Part shown: positions 7,659 through 16,680 of the stretch, piece by piece
Layout of the letters: every line of letters starts with the position of its first letter
Numbering within the stretch: position 1 is the first letter of the stretch
Origin: Candidatus Obscuribacterium magneticum
GTDB taxonomy: Bacteria > Elusimicrobiota > Elusimicrobia > F11
Length of the DNA: 37,275 nt
Direction of reading: 5' to 3'
NCBI GenBank assembly: GCA_020523905.1
Contig: JAJAPZ010000021.1
Coordinates: forward strand, 1-37,275
Program-made: the position numbers and the translations under genes
The notes under the pieces: model-generated
Database searches by the model: none
Seen by the model: only the letters and a program-made list of their open reading frames with translations
Told to the model about the DNA's origin: nothing

Positions 7659-8375
7659 ATGACAGTGATAACAGCGATAGAAACGGCTAAGCAGGTTTTG
7701 ATTGTTTTTGTGAAGGCGCCCATTGCGGGCGATGTCAAGACCCGTCTTATTCCTTATCTGAGTAGCCTCGAGGCCGCCAATCTCTATAAATGTTTTGTTT
7801 CCGACGTCATTAAAAACGCCTCCCAGTTGTCAGGACTCTGCCGCATCCAGGTCGCCTACCAACCCCATCCCAAAGCCAGTGATTTATCGTGGCTGGGGCT
7901 GCGCCAGACGCCCGAGATTTTTCGGCAAGAGGGGCGGAGCCTGGGCGAGCGTTTGACGCATGCCTTCGGCGTCGCCTTCGGGAAGGGCGCCAAGCAGGTG
8001 GTCATCTTGGGCAGCGACGCCCCAACCCTGCCGGCCAGTTTTATCGAAAAAGCCTATGACGAGCTCCATTCCTCCGATGTCGTTTTGGGCCCCGCGACCG
8101 ACGGCGGTTATTACCTCGTCGGCTTGTCCCGGCCGTGCCTCAAGCTTTTCGAGGAAGTCAGCTGGTCCACGGATCAGGTGTTTGAAAGAACCACCCAAAA
8201 TGCGATGCGATACGGCTATTCGCTGAAGATTCTACCCACCCATTATGATATTGACACCATCGAAGACCTGCAGACCCTTCATCAGGAATTGGTGAATAAC
8301 GGCAAGGAAGCGCCGCAAACCAAACGATATCTTTTCGATCTCATCCGCAAAAACCAGCTTTTTTCCTCCGTCTGA
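7659..8375 (+). CDS. TIGR04282/DUF2064 family glycosyltransferase-like protein
   Basis: A 238-residue protein of the DUF2064 (TIGR04282) family, which has a nucleotide-diphospho-sugar transferase fold. Visible family motifs are FVKAPIAGDVKTRL near the N-terminus (compare the K-P-G-x-x-K-T-R-L loop), GRSLGERL, the acidic motif GSDAPTLP, and the strongly conserved DGGYYLVGL. WSTDQVFERT and a C-terminal YDIDTIEDL also match the family. Members often sit beside a family 2 glycosyltransferase or in specialised lipid/sugar clusters; here it is between a cyclase and feoB and may be a single gene. The true substrate is unknown. ATG 7659 has no strong Shine-Dalgarno. Confidence 0.85.
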   Translation: MTVITAIETAKQVLIVFVKAPIAGDVKTRLIPYLSSLEAANLYKCFVSDVIKNASQLSGLCRIQVAYQPHPKASDLSWLGLRQTPEIFRQEGRSLGERLTHAFGVAFGKGAKQVVILGSDAPTLPASFIEKAYDELHSSDVVLGPATDGGYYLVGLSRPCLKLFEEVSWSTDQVFERTTQNAMRYGYSLKILPTHYDIDTIEDLQTLHQELVNNGKEAPQTKRYLFDLIRKNQLFSSV

Positions 8376-8417
8376 AATATTCCTGGCCGGGCTCCCTTTT
8401 CAAGGAACGACCCCTTT

Positions 8418-8440
8418 CATCGTATGTTATAAATATGATG
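8418..8440. promoter_or_regulatory. Candidate operator upstream of feoB
   Basis: An inverted repeat CATCGTAT (8418-8425) and ATATGATG (8433-8440), one mismatch between arms, around GTTATAA. It ends ten bases before the feoB ATG at 8451. The AT-rich centre could also hold a -10 element. Position and form suit an iron-responsive repressor, perhaps the DtxR-type regulator encoded after feoB, but the sequence is not a recognisable E. coli Fur box. Confidence 0.4.
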
Positions 8441-8450
8441 AACTCTGTTT

Positions 8451-10343
8451 ATGAAAACGCACGTTATTAATGAACGAAAGCCGGATTCGACAACGGCGGC
8501 GGGCGTCAAAAAGATCGCTTTGGTGGGCCACCCCAATGTCGGCAAGTCGGTGATCTTTCACGCCCTGACCGGCGACTATGTGACCGTGTCAAACTTTCCC
8601 GGGACGACCGTGGATGTCGCCCAAGGGATGGCTTCGATGCATCATCAAAACTATTTGGTTTTCGACACCCCCGGTGTTTTCAGCCTTATCCCGCGGACAG
8701 AGGATGAGCGGGTCGCTCGTGATCTTCTTCTGGAGGGCCGGCCGGATCTCGTCGTTCAGGTGGCCGATGCCAAAAATCTGGGGAAATCCATCCATCTGAT
8801 GTTGGAATTAGCCGACTTTCAAATTCCCATGGTTTTGGCCCTCAACATGTCCGATGAACGCCGGGACCGGGGCATTGAAATTGATGCGGCAGCGCTCTCG
8901 CAGCTTTTAGGCATTCCGGTCATCGAAACGGTGGCGGTCACCGGAGAAGGGATTTCGATGATGAAGACCGCCTTGGCGCAAGCGCGGATTCCCGTTGTTC
9001 ACCCACGCTACGATGGAAAAGTCCTGCAGGATACGGCCGCCAAGATAGCCAGGACTCCCTCCGGCGATCCGTTATATAAAGAGATTCAAGAAGCGCGAAA
9101 GAAATTCTTGCGTTCTCCGGAAGTCATTTTTTTCGAAGCTCGTCAGCACGTGGTGCAGGAAATCCTGGGACAAGTCCAGTCCGTAAGAAGGGCCGGTGCC
9201 ATGTCGTGGTTGGGACGGTTGGGGATTCTCTCGATGCGGCCCTTCCCCGGGTACCTTCTCGCTCTATTCACCCTCTTTCTTCTTTATGAATTTGTCGGCG
9301 TATTAGGGGCGGGCACGTTGGTAAATTTCTTTGAAAATGTACTTTTCGGGAAGGGAATTAATCCGTGGGCCGCGACGCTGGTGGAAGCGCTTGTTCCTTA
9401 TCCCTTTTTACGGGAGTTGCTGGTGGGGCCCTACGGCCTTATCACCATGGCGCTCACCTATGCCTTCGCCCTCATCTTGCCGATTGTGACCATGTTTTTT
9501 CTTTTCTTCGGGTTTTTGGAGGATTCCGGTTATTTGCCCCGTTTGGCCATCATGATGGATCGGTTGTTTCGGTTGATGGGTTTAAATGGACGCGCGGTGT
9601 TGCCGATGGTCTTGGGGCTCGGCTGCGACACCATGGCGACCATGACCACCCGAATTCTGGACACGCGAAAGGAGAAAATCATTGTTTCCCTCCTATTGAC
9701 GTTGTCGATTCCATGCTCCGCACAATTGGGGGTGGTTCTGGGGATGGCGGGCGGATTTTCCGTTGGTGTGCTTGCGATATGGCTGAGTGTGGTGGCCGGA
9801 ACCATGATGTTGGTGGGGGCGGTGGCCTCTCGTGTTTTACCGGGAGCGAGGGCTCCTTTTTTGGTGGATGTGCCTCCCTTGCGCCTCCCCCAGATGTCCA
9901 ACATCTATAAAAAAGTTAAAGCACGTCTTGCGTGGTACCTGAAGGAGGTCCTTCCTTTGTTTCTTGTGGCCACCCTGGTCCTTTTCTTGTTGGAAAAATT
10001 CGGGGTCCTCAGGGAGTTGGAAAAGGTATTATCGCCGGTGATTGTGTCTTTTTTAGGATTGCCGAAAGAGGCCACCAGCTCCTTTATCATCGGATTTTTC
10101 CGTCGGGATTATGGAGCGGCTGGTTTTTTCAACTTGGCGAAAGCAGGCCTTTTGGATCCCCGTCAGGTTGCGGTCAGCATGGTGGTGATCACCTTGTTTA
10201 TGCCGTGCGTGGCTCACTTTTTAATCACATTAAAAGAGCGGGGATTAAAAGTCACCCTCGGCATCACCGCCTTTGTGATCGCTTTTTCCCTGGCGGTGGG
10301 GGGGCTCCTTAACTGGCTTTTGCTTCGGGTGCCGCTCCTTTAG
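8451..10343 (+). CDS. feoB: Ferrous iron transport protein B
   Basis: A 630-residue inner-membrane Fe(II) transporter with an N-terminal GTPase. The G motifs are G1 GHPNVGKS (26-33), G2 around FPGTT (49-53), G3 DTPG (72-75) and G4 NMSD (132-135). A helical GDI-like region follows, then two Gate regions with the conserved cysteines in GLGCDTMATMTTR and SIPCSAQL. The C-terminal gate ends with FIIGFFRRDYGAAGFF. About eight to ten membrane segments are visible. It is somewhat shorter than E. coli FeoB (773), as in many anaerobes. A DtxR-FeoA fusion gene starts 20 bases after its stop, so FeoA function may be supplied as a domain of the regulator. A candidate operator lies just before the start. 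Confidence 0.96.
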   Translation: MKTHVINERKPDSTTAAGVKKIALVGHPNVGKSVIFHALTGDYVTVSNFPGTTVDVAQGMASMHHQNYLVFDTPGVFSLIPRTEDERVARDLLLEGRPDLVVQVADAKNLGKSIHLMLELADFQIPMVLALNMSDERRDRGIEIDAAALSQLLGIPVIETVAVTGEGISMMKTALAQARIPVVHPRYDGKVLQDTAAKIARTPSGDPLYKEIQEARKKFLRSPEVIFFEARQHVVQEILGQVQSVRRAGAMSWLGRLGILSMRPFPGYLLALFTLFLLYEFVGVLGAGTLVNFFENVLFGKGINPWAATLVEALVPYPFLRELLVGPYGLITMALTYAFALILPIVTMFFLFFGFLEDSGYLPRLAIMMDRLFRLMGLNGRAVLPMVLGLGCDTMATMTTRILDTRKEKIIVSLLLTLSIPCSAQLGVVLGMAGGFSVGVLAIWLSVVAGTMMLVGAVASRVLPGARAPFLVDVPPLRLPQMSNIYKKVKARLAWYLKEVLPLFLVATLVLFLLEKFGVLRELEKVLSPVIVSFLGLPKEATSSFIIGFFRRDYGAAGFFNLAKAGLLDPRQVAVSMVVITLFMPCVAHFLITLKERGLKVTLGITAFVIAFSLAVGGLLNWLLLRVPLL

Positions 10344-10363
10344 AGAAATTGGAGAAAAGGAAA

Positions 10364-11044
10364 ATGACCTTGAAACCGATGACGCCCCTTCCCTCCGCGC
10401 AGGAAGAGATTCAGGAGGAGGCCTTGGCCGACCTCCATGAGTGCTTTGAGGACGGCGTCCGGAAAAGAGATCAAGTCCTCCCTATTTTGGAATCCAAAGT
10501 CAAACCGGGGGCCATTGACCTATTGGAGAAGAAAAATCTGGTGTCGGATCGGCAAGGAGAACTTTTCTTTACTCCCGAAGGGGAGGCCTTGGCCCGGGGG
10601 GTCGTGCGCCGCAAACGGCTGGCGGAACGGCTTTTAAAGGACATTTTAAATGTCGATGATGAGTCTGTGGATGCGGTGGCCTGTCAGTGGGAACACACGC
10701 TTTCGAAAGAAGTGACCAACTCCATTTGCACGCTTTTGGGGCATCCCTCACGATCCCCATTTGAAAGGCCCATCCCGCCCGGTGACTGTTGCCAGAGAAA
10801 CGACCAATCTGCTGCGGCCGTTATTTATTCACTGGATAAACTGGATAGAGGGGAAAGGGCGAAAATTGTTTATCTTCATCTTCGTGACAACCCGCCGCTC
10901 CAACGGCTGCTTTCGATGGGGCTTATCCCCGGCTCAACGGTGGAGATCCTTCAACGTTTTCCCACGTATGTGGTCCAATGCGGAGAATCCCAAATGGCGT
11001 TTGATGAAGGGATCGCCGCGGCGATTTTCGTGCATCCCATTTGA
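10364..11044 (+). CDS. DtxR-family metalloregulator with C-terminal FeoA domain
   Basis: 226 residues from ATG 10364, which has a good Shine-Dalgarno GGAGAAAAGG; a TTG at 10349 is less likely. Residues about 10-80 form a winged helix (LLEKKNLV, LFFTPEGEALA). Residues 82-120 carry the DtxR metal and dimer region, with C107, E110 and H111 in VACQWEH matching the primary site. Two residues that in DtxR are ancillary-site histidines read Lys (RRKRLAE) and Asp (SVDAV). The motif GHPSRSPFERPIPPGDCC is typical of the family. Residues about 157-226 are a FeoA/SH3-like domain (RLLSMGLIPGSTVEIL, MAFDEGIAAAIFV). It probably senses Fe(II) and controls feoB; the FeoA domain might also contact FeoB. Confidence 0.88.
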   Translation: MTLKPMTPLPSAQEEIQEEALADLHECFEDGVRKRDQVLPILESKVKPGAIDLLEKKNLVSDRQGELFFTPEGEALARGVVRRKRLAERLLKDILNVDDESVDAVACQWEHTLSKEVTNSICTLLGHPSRSPFERPIPPGDCCQRNDQSAAAVIYSLDKLDRGERAKIVYLHLRDNPPLQRLLSMGLIPGSTVEILQRFPTYVVQCGESQMAFDEGIAAAIFVHPI

Positions 11045-11064
11045 CGGTTTAATACAATCCCCTT

Positions 11065-11988
11065 ATGGCGTTACGAAAAGCATTTTCCATCATTTTCTCC
11101 GTCCTCATCGTGGGAGCTTGTCTCCCGGCGGGGGGAGAGGGTGTCGAGAATGGACCCCCCGGTTACAAAGAAATTCCCTACTACCTCCGAAAACTAAACG
11201 AAACGAATCTGGAAGAGGAACGGATCCAGTATGACAAATTGATCCATGATGCGGTGGTGAACGCCGATCTCTCCAGCCGGCGTGTGGTGAAAGACATGGA
11301 GCCCCTCACCGCGAGAATCAAAGAGGCCGTGAGCGCCGGCTTGGACCGGCAGAACATTTCCGGCCGCGCCACGTGGTTGGCGTCGGCTCTACGCTACTAT
11401 GAGCGGGAAAAAGGCCGGCGCTTTGTCGATGTGTTGAGAGAGGATTGCATGGAAAACCAAACCCGGGGCTTGGGGGGGATCGGCCTTTCTCCTTTCCCCA
11501 ATAAAATCCTTTTGTTGGAGGGAGAGACGGGGACCCTTCTGGTGGAGGACACAGGGATTCACGAGGCGATCATATCGCCCACGAACAAGAGAGTCGCTTA
11601 TTTCAGGAGTTCCAGAGAAGACAGCCAATCCATTGAAATTTGGATGGTGGATGTAAAAAAGAAGAAAAAAAGGAAGATTTTAAAATGGGCCTCGTGCCAG
11701 ACCCTATTGTTTTCCCTGGATGGCGGGAGCCTGTATTTTCAGGAAAGGCCGGCCGGTCGCGAGGCGGAGTCAACCATTTATCGATTGTCGGCGGGCGGGG
11801 GCCGTCCGCGCCGGGTGTGTGAGGGACGGATGTTGGAAACCCTGATTAAGGGGGGACCCTGGAAGGGGCATCTCATTATTTATAAGAACACGGCTCACCC
11901 GTTGGGGATCCAGGACGAGGAGTGCCCGTTTGTCGTTCGCCCAAATGGGAGTGAGGTGGGGCGCCTTCGAGGGATGGCCTGCCGATAA
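11065..11988 (+). CDS. Lipoprotein with PD40/TolB-like propeller segment
   Basis: A 307-residue protein with a lipoprotein signal: MALRK, a hydrophobic core, and lipobox VGAC with Cys at 19. Residues about 25-130 look helical and charged. From about 150 onward there are repeated strand units resembling WD40-like PD40 repeats of TolB-type propellers (GIHEAIISPTNKRVAYFRSS, IEIWMVDV, LLFSLDGGSLYFQE, STIYRLSAGG). Only about three units are visible, so a whole propeller would need partners or more divergent repeats. A Lys-rich run (VKKKKKRK) is encoded by an A-rich tract. It starts 20 bases after the regulator gene and converges on the coiled-coil gene with a gap of six bases. Its function is unknown. 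Confidence 0.65.
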   Translation: MALRKAFSIIFSVLIVGACLPAGGEGVENGPPGYKEIPYYLRKLNETNLEEERIQYDKLIHDAVVNADLSSRRVVKDMEPLTARIKEAVSAGLDRQNISGRATWLASALRYYEREKGRRFVDVLREDCMENQTRGLGGIGLSPFPNKILLLEGETGTLLVEDTGIHEAIISPTNKRVAYFRSSREDSQSIEIWMVDVKKKKKRKILKWASCQTLLFSLDGGSLYFQERPAGREAESTIYRLSAGGGRPRRVCEGRMLETLIKGGPWKGHLIIYKNTAHPLGIQDEECPFVVRPNGSEVGRLRGMACR

Positions 11989-11994
11989 GCGAGA

Positions 11995-12963
11995 TTAACG
12001 GTCCATTAATTCTTTGTGAATTTTCTGCTGTTGACGAAGAGGGATGAGAGCTTCCTCTTCGGCTTTGTTGACCTCTTCCATCTGTTTAACCCGGCTTTCC
12101 TCTAATTTTTCCAGGGATTTATCAAGCCGGTCCCCCGCGGGGATTTTCTTGATGAGGGCTTCTTTTTGCTTGGCGATGCTGCTTTCGATGGCTTTTCTCT
12201 TTTTGGAAAATTCCTCTTGCTTGGTTTTGACCAGCTTTTCCAAATCCGGAATATTCAGAAGTTTTCCGGTGGCCAATTGATAGTACGTGTCCTGGAGAAG
12301 AATCATGCCATCGATGATTTGCTTTTTCTCCATGGCCAGTTTGGTGGTTTCTTCTTGTAGTTTTTTCTGGGCCGCGTTGTTTTGATTCCAAAAATAAACG
12401 GACCCCCCTCCTCCGAGAATCAAACCGACGACAAACATGATCGCCAGTCCCAAACCGTTGCTGCTGGAGGCACTCCCATAGGCCGGGGCCAGGGACGGGT
12501 CTCCGGCGCTTAATTCCCGCTCTCGTCGCCGCGCCGATCGGGCGAGGGAGTCGATTTTAATCGCGTAGCTTTTCTTTAAATCCTGTCCGAAACGTCTCAG
12601 GTCATTTTCGATCTGCTCCAGACCTTGGCGAGCCGCCGCGGTGTTGAAGGCGGCAAACTCGCGCGTGTTGGCCCGTTCCCGTTCGATGGCTTCCAGCTCC
12701 AGATCGATGACCGTGTCCATTTCCTTTTTGGTCTGGGAGAGGCCCGCCGCGGTGTCGGCGGGAGGGTTGTCTTTCCAGGCGGCCTTTTCAATCTCCCACC
12801 AGTGGGACATGAGGCTCACGAGACTTTCTTTGATCAATTCCGGATAAGCCTCCAGATTGGGAGGGCCCCCCGACGCCAACACTTTGCTGGCCACGGTTTG
12901 TTGACGGGTCCCCCGCAATTCGTCCAATTTTTCAGACCAGGCTTGAAGTCCCTTTTCGTCCAC
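11995..12963 (-). CDS. Hypothetical single-pass membrane protein with coiled coils
   Basis: A 322-residue protein with no signal peptide and one membrane helix at about 171-193 (LGLAIMFVVGLILGGGGSVYFW). The first 170 residues are charged and helical, with coiled-coil potential at about 75-150. Residues 195-322 form a second, Lys/Glu-rich coiled coil. The GTG start at 12963 is supported by AAAGGAG about seven bases upstream. It begins 11 bases after the stop of the beta-barrel gene and is the last gene of the long minus-strand run. A scaffold or envelope-spanning role is possible. I do not recognise the family. Confidence 0.65.
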   Translation of the reverse strand: MDEKGLQAWSEKLDELRGTRQQTVASKVLASGGPPNLEAYPELIKESLVSLMSHWWEIEKAAWKDNPPADTAAGLSQTKKEMDTVIDLELEAIERERANTREFAAFNTAAARQGLEQIENDLRRFGQDLKKSYAIKIDSLARSARRRERELSAGDPSLAPAYGSASSSNGLGLAIMFVVGLILGGGGSVYFWNQNNAAQKKLQEETTKLAMEKKQIIDGMILLQDTYYQLATGKLLNIPDLEKLVKTKQEEFSKKRKAIESSIAKQKEALIKKIPAGDRLDKSLEKLEESRVKQMEEVNKAEEEALIPLRQQQKIHKELMDR

Positions 12964-12974
12964 ACTGACTCCTT

Positions 12975-13724
12975 TTATAACCGGACGCCGGCGCCCGCGT
13001 GATACATGGATTCCCCGTTGGCTAGGCCGATGCCGACGTTAATATAGGTGAACGGGATCAAATGAAGATTGATTCCCAGTTCGGCCCGGTATCCCGAGGC
13101 CTCTCCCTCCAAATTGCGGGAGACGCTCGGTGAGACTCCGACAAAGGCGGCGTCTTTGAGCTCCAATGTTGAAAAATCATAGCCGACGCCGAGGTAGGGA
13201 TCAATAAACGGGAAATCGATGGAAAGAACGGCGTTTCCCGTCCAGGTTTGAAGTTTAAAATAATCGTGGTCCATTTTGCTGAAGAGCCCCATGACCGAGA
13301 GGGCGGGAAGGCCCGGCAAGGAGGGCTTCAAGAGGCCGTAGCGGAGCCCGCCGCCCACCATGTCGGCTTCTTCCATCTGGCCCATGCGGCCGATGAGGTT
13401 GATTTTTAACGGGAGTCCCAGTTCGACTTGGCCCCACACCCCTTGGGTGCGGTTGCCGTCGTCCTTCAAAATAAGGTTGTCTTTGTCGACATTGGTCACG
13501 ACGGCGTGGGCGCCGACGTCGAAACCGAGGGGAAATCCAAGCGCTTTTCCATGATGAAAGGAGCTCCCTCCCATGATGACGCCCAAATCTTGAGCCAGGG
13601 CGTCCAGACTCTTTTGGTTGATGTTGTCTTTGAAGTTGTTCGTGAAGTCGTCCGCGCGGAGGGACGGGATTGAAAAAAAAGTAATAGAGAGGCTTATCAG
13701 GGCGAGTTTTCTCATGGTCATCAT
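12975..13724 (-). CDS. Predicted outer-membrane beta-barrel protein (DUF6588-like)
   Basis: 249 residues from ATG 13724, which has AAAAGGAG about seven bases upstream; a TTG at 13742 would put that site inside the gene. A signal peptide MMTMRKLALISLSITFFSIPSLRA is visible in the N-terminal 24 residues, with cleavage before DDF. The mature protein has amphipathic strands (LGFPLGFDVGAHAVV, WGQVELGLPLKINLIGRMG, PYLGVGYDFSTLEL, YRAELGINLHLIPFTYINVGIGL) and a final GAGVRL suited to outer-membrane insertion. The layout resembles DUF6588-type proteins, though that match is from memory. It lies 61 bases after coaX and may have its own promoter. The next gene, a coiled-coil membrane protein, could be its partner. 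Confidence 0.7.
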   Translation of the reverse strand: MMTMRKLALISLSITFFSIPSLRADDFTNNFKDNINQKSLDALAQDLGVIMGGSSFHHGKALGFPLGFDVGAHAVVTNVDKDNLILKDDGNRTQGVWGQVELGLPLKINLIGRMGQMEEADMVGGGLRYGLLKPSLPGLPALSVMGLFSKMDHDYFKLQTWTGNAVLSIDFPFIDPYLGVGYDFSTLELKDAAFVGVSPSVSRNLEGEASGYRAELGINLHLIPFTYINVGIGLANGESMYHAGAGVRL

Positions 13725-13785
13725 GGGCGGTCTCCTTTTCAAGCCGGAATGTGAGCTATTTCATACCAATAATAGATGAATCCAA

Positions 13786-14553
13786 TCAACAACTAAAAAA
13801 AGAATTGTCATCCCACAAATAATAAAGCCCCCAAAGGGTGAGGAAGGGAACGTAACGATGTCGAATGTTCAGTTCGTTGCGGAAGAGGGGCGCCAGCCCT
13901 CCGGTCAGAAAAATATGCGTGCGGGGCCCCATTTTTTGACAGAGGCGGCGGGTGATTTCTCGAAGGACTCCGAGGGTTCCATGATAGAGACCCGTTTGGA
14001 TGGCTTCTTGAGGGGTCCGGCCGATCAGCTCCCTTGGCTTTTTGATAACCACCCGGGGCAGCTGGGCGGTTTTGAGAGACAGGGCATCGGCACCGGTTTG
14101 GGGCCCCGGCGCAATCGCGCCGCCGATGAATTCCCCTCGCGCATTGACGCAATCAAATGTGGTGGCTGTTCCCATGTCGATGACAATGGAAGGTCCTTTA
14201 TGGAGTTCCCAGGCGAACCGGGCATTGGCGATGCGATCGGCCCCCAGTTGATGAGGGGAGCGGACCCGGATTTTCAGTGTCGAAGGGGTTTTTGCCGTGA
14301 CGATGTGAAGAGGAATCTTCAAGGGCCTCATCAATGATGTCAGTTGGTGAGAGACCCGTGGAACGACGCTCGACATAATGCTTTCTTTCATGGGGAGGGC
14401 CTTCAGCTTCTTAAGGAGTTTGTTTAGAGTTCCTTTTTCGTGGAGTTGGTGAGTCGGGAGGGTCCATGTTTTAAGGCGTGCCGGAAGGGGGCGCCTGGCG
14501 TTTAACAGGAAGAGGCCGAAGTGAGCGGCGGTGTTGCCAATGTCGATCGCCAA
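13786..14553 (-). CDS. coaX: Type III pantothenate kinase
   Basis: About 255 residues. It phosphorylates pantothenate with ATP, the first step of CoA synthesis, in the cytoplasm. The ASKHA-fold motifs are AIDIGNTAAHFGLF (phosphate 1), SSVVPRVS, HQLGADRIANARFA, IDMGTATTFDCV (phosphate 2, with the catalytic-type Asp in GADR), GGAIAPGPQTGADAL and FLTGGLA. The frame has no ATG or GTG in its N-terminal region. TTG at 14553 gives MAIDIGNT. A strong Shine-Dalgarno sits just after the glyS stop and is seven bases from an ATC codon at 14568, which would add five residues and give the more typical XRSTLLAIDIGNT. PanB and PanC are in the same cluster, so pantothenate synthesis and its activation are linked. 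Confidence 0.92.
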   Translation of the reverse strand: MAIDIGNTAAHFGLFLLNARRPLPARLKTWTLPTHQLHEKGTLNKLLKKLKALPMKESIMSSVVPRVSHQLTSLMRPLKIPLHIVTAKTPSTLKIRVRSPHQLGADRIANARFAWELHKGPSIVIDMGTATTFDCVNARGEFIGGAIAPGPQTGADALSLKTAQLPRVVIKKPRELIGRTPQEAIQTGLYHGTLGVLREITRRLCQKMGPRTHIFLTGGLAPLFRNELNIRHRYVPFLTLWGLYYLWDDNSFFSC

Positions 14554-14565
14554 AAGAGTGGAACG

Positions 14566-14579
14566 GATGGAAGAGCTCC
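14566..14579 (-). promoter_or_regulatory. Ribosome-binding site facing an ATC codon before coaX
   Basis: On the minus strand the glyS stop TAA (14584-14586) runs straight into AAAAGGAG. After a seven-base spacer comes ATC (14566-14568), in frame with coaX. The first conventional alternative, TTG 14553, is 22 bases from the site. Either a rare ATC start is used, or the site serves TTG poorly. Confidence 0.5.
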
Positions 14580-14583
14580 TTTT

Positions 14584-16680
14584 TTAAGGGGCGGCCAGCG
14601 GCTGAAGTTTTGAAATGTCGGCGAGGGTTTCAAAGAGCTTCTTGACGTCCAGCAAAAGCGCCAGCCTCTGGGCCCGCGGATGTTCGTCGTCGACCATGAC
14701 CATGACATCTTCAAAGAAACGGTCCACCGGTTCTTTCAATGAGGCCAGATCCAGAAAGGCCTTATTGTAGTCTCGGTTCTCAAGGGCTTCCGTCAAGCGA
14801 GGGCGGTGCTCGTTCAAGGCGGCCCGAAGATTTTTTTCCGGTTCTCCCAGGCCCGCCGGGGCAAATTCCACGTTCCGGAAGGAGATTCCGCGTTCCTCCG
14901 CCTGTTTAAGAATGTTGGTCGCCCGTTTAAGAGCAATGGAAAGAGCGTCGAATTCCGATCGTTCACGGACCGCTTTGAGGCTCGCGAGCTTCTCCGCCAC
15001 AGTGGCCAGATCCTCGACTTTGTTGGCGAGGATGGCTTCAACTTCATCGATCTTGAATTGCTGATGCGTGAACCAATTGATGAGCCGCTGACGGAAAAAC
15101 TCTTTCAGCTCCGTTTTTCCTTTTTGATTATCGGAGGGAAGGAGCGAGAAGGCCAAATCAACGAGTTGAGGAAGAGACAACGTCCATTTTTTATCCAGGA
15201 GAATTCGGATGACGCCCACGGCCAGACGCCTGTGGGCGTAGGGGTCGGCCGACCCCGTGGGAACGAGGCCGACGGAGAAATGTCCGGCCAGGGTATCCAT
15301 TTTATCGGCCAGAGCCACCAGGGCGGCTTCGGAGCTTTGCGGCAGGGGTCCTTCTGACGTGAGCGGCCAATAGTGCTGTTCAATAGCGTTGGCGACAACC
15401 TCCGGTTCCTGCATCTCTGCATAGAAACGTCCGGCAATGCCTTGGAGCTCGGGAAATTCCCCCACCATTTGGGTCAGGAGGTCGGCTTTGGCTAATTTGG
15501 CGGCCCGCTTGGCAGAGTCCACGACGTTGGTGGGGAGGTTCAACAGATGCCCCACCTGTTCAATGAATTGGAGGGTCCGGTTGGATTTATCGGCAAGCGT
15601 CCCTAACCTTTCCTGAAAGACGACTTCGGAGAGGCGAGCGGAGAGGGCGTCCAGGGACAGGTGGCTATCCTTCTCGTAGAAAAACTGCGCGTCGGCCAGG
15701 CGGGCGTTTAACACCCGTTCGTAACCGTTCCGGACCTCATCCTGGTGCTCGGAGAGGCCGTTGCGAATGCCCACAAAGTGGTGCGTTAACTTTCCTTTTC
15801 TGATTTCCACCGGGAAAAACTTCTGATGCTTCCGGAGAACGCTGATGAGAACGTCTTTGGGCAATTTGAGATAGGATTCCGGGAATTCGCCGAGTATGCC
15901 GACGGGATACTCGGTTAAATTCACCACTTCCTCGACGTGCTCGGGACTGATCAGGGCGCTTCCTTTGACTTTTTTGGTGACGGATTCCAATTGGCGAAAA
16001 AGGCTCGCCTGCCGGTCTTTGGGGTCGACGAGGATGCAGCGGTTCTGAAGAAGTGTCTTGTAGCGATCGGGATTCGGGATGGGGATTTTTTTCCCGCCCA
16101 AGGCGAGGAGGCCAACGGTGTTTCGGTCGGATGAGAGGCCCGCTACTTGAAAGCGGATGACCGTTGAGTTATAAAGGGCCACGATCCAGCGGATCGGGCG
16201 GGCGAAGCGGAAACCGCTCGACTCCCAGATCATTGACTTGGGAAAGGCCAGCTTCTTGATGACGCTCGGGAAAAGTTCTTTAAGAAAGAGATCCGTCTTT
16301 TGACCCGGGAATTGGTGGAGGGCCACCAGCCGTTGACCTTTGGGGGTGTCTTGGATCTCGAGTTTTTGAACCGGCACCTTTTGGGACTTGGCAAACCCCG
16401 TGGCCGCTTTTGTCCAGCGGCCGTTTTCATCCTTGGCTGCCGACGGAGGAGGGCCAATGACCAATTCCGTCCGGTCTTTCCCTTTGAGGGGAAGGCCGGG
16501 GAGGATGGCGGTGAGACGACGAGGGGTTCCCCACGTTTCGACCTCGGCGTTTTCCATGCCGAAGGATTTTAATCCTGACAGAAGCTCATCCCGTAATTGT
16601 TCCAGCGCCGGTGTGATGAAGCGCGCCGGCAGTTCTTCGACGCCGATTTCAAGGAGGGCACTGTGAGTTGTTTCTTTCAT
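14584..16680 (-). CDS. glyS: Glycyl-tRNA synthetase beta subunit
   Basis: A 698-residue beta subunit of the alpha2beta2 glycyl-tRNA synthetase. It begins [22 protein letters not shown], the hallmark LxEIGxEELPA start of GlyS. Other family segments are [57 protein letters not shown] and [28 protein letters not shown] marks the central region, and the C-terminal 100 residues form the helical DALR-like anticodon-binding domain. The frame is open upstream to 16812, but ATG 16680 overlaps the glyQ stop (ATGA) and matches the family start. It pairs with GlyQ, which carries the aminoacylation site. Confidence 0.96.
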   Translation of the reverse strand: MKETTHSALLEIGVEELPARFITPALEQLRDELLSGLKSFGMENAEVETWGTPRRLTAILPGLPLKGKDRTELVIGPPPSAAKDENGRWTKAATGFAKSQKVPVQKLEIQDTPKGQRLVALHQFPGQKTDLFLKELFPSVIKKLAFPKSMIWESSGFRFARPIRWIVALYNSTVIRFQVAGLSSDRNTVGLLALGGKKIPIPNPDRYKTLLQNRCILVDPKDRQASLFRQLESVTKKVKGSALISPEHVEEVVNLTEYPVGILGEFPESYLKLPKDVLISVLRKHQKFFPVEIRKGKLTHHFVGIRNGLSEHQDEVRNGYERVLNARLADAQFFYEKDSHLSLDALSARLSEVVFQERLGTLADKSNRTLQFIEQVGHLLNLPTNVVDSAKRAAKLAKADLLTQMVGEFPELQGIAGRFYAEMQEPEVVANAIEQHYWPLTSEGPLPQSSEAALVALADKMDTLAGHFSVGLVPTGSADPYAHRRLAVGVIRILLDKKWTLSLPQLVDLAFSLLPSDNQKGKTELKEFFRQRLINWFTHQQFKIDEVEAILANKVEDLATVAEKLASLKAVRERSEFDALSIALKRATNILKQAEERGISFRNVEFAPAGLGEPEKNLRAALNEHRPRLTEALENRDYNKAFLDLASLKEPVDRFFEDVMVMVDDEHPRAQRLALLLDVKKLFETLADISKLQPLAAP

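Noticed and set aside
11640..11700. A-rich tract in the PD40-like lipoprotein gene as a programmed frameshift site
   Set aside because: The frame continues normally to a full-length protein and no useful alternative frame follows.
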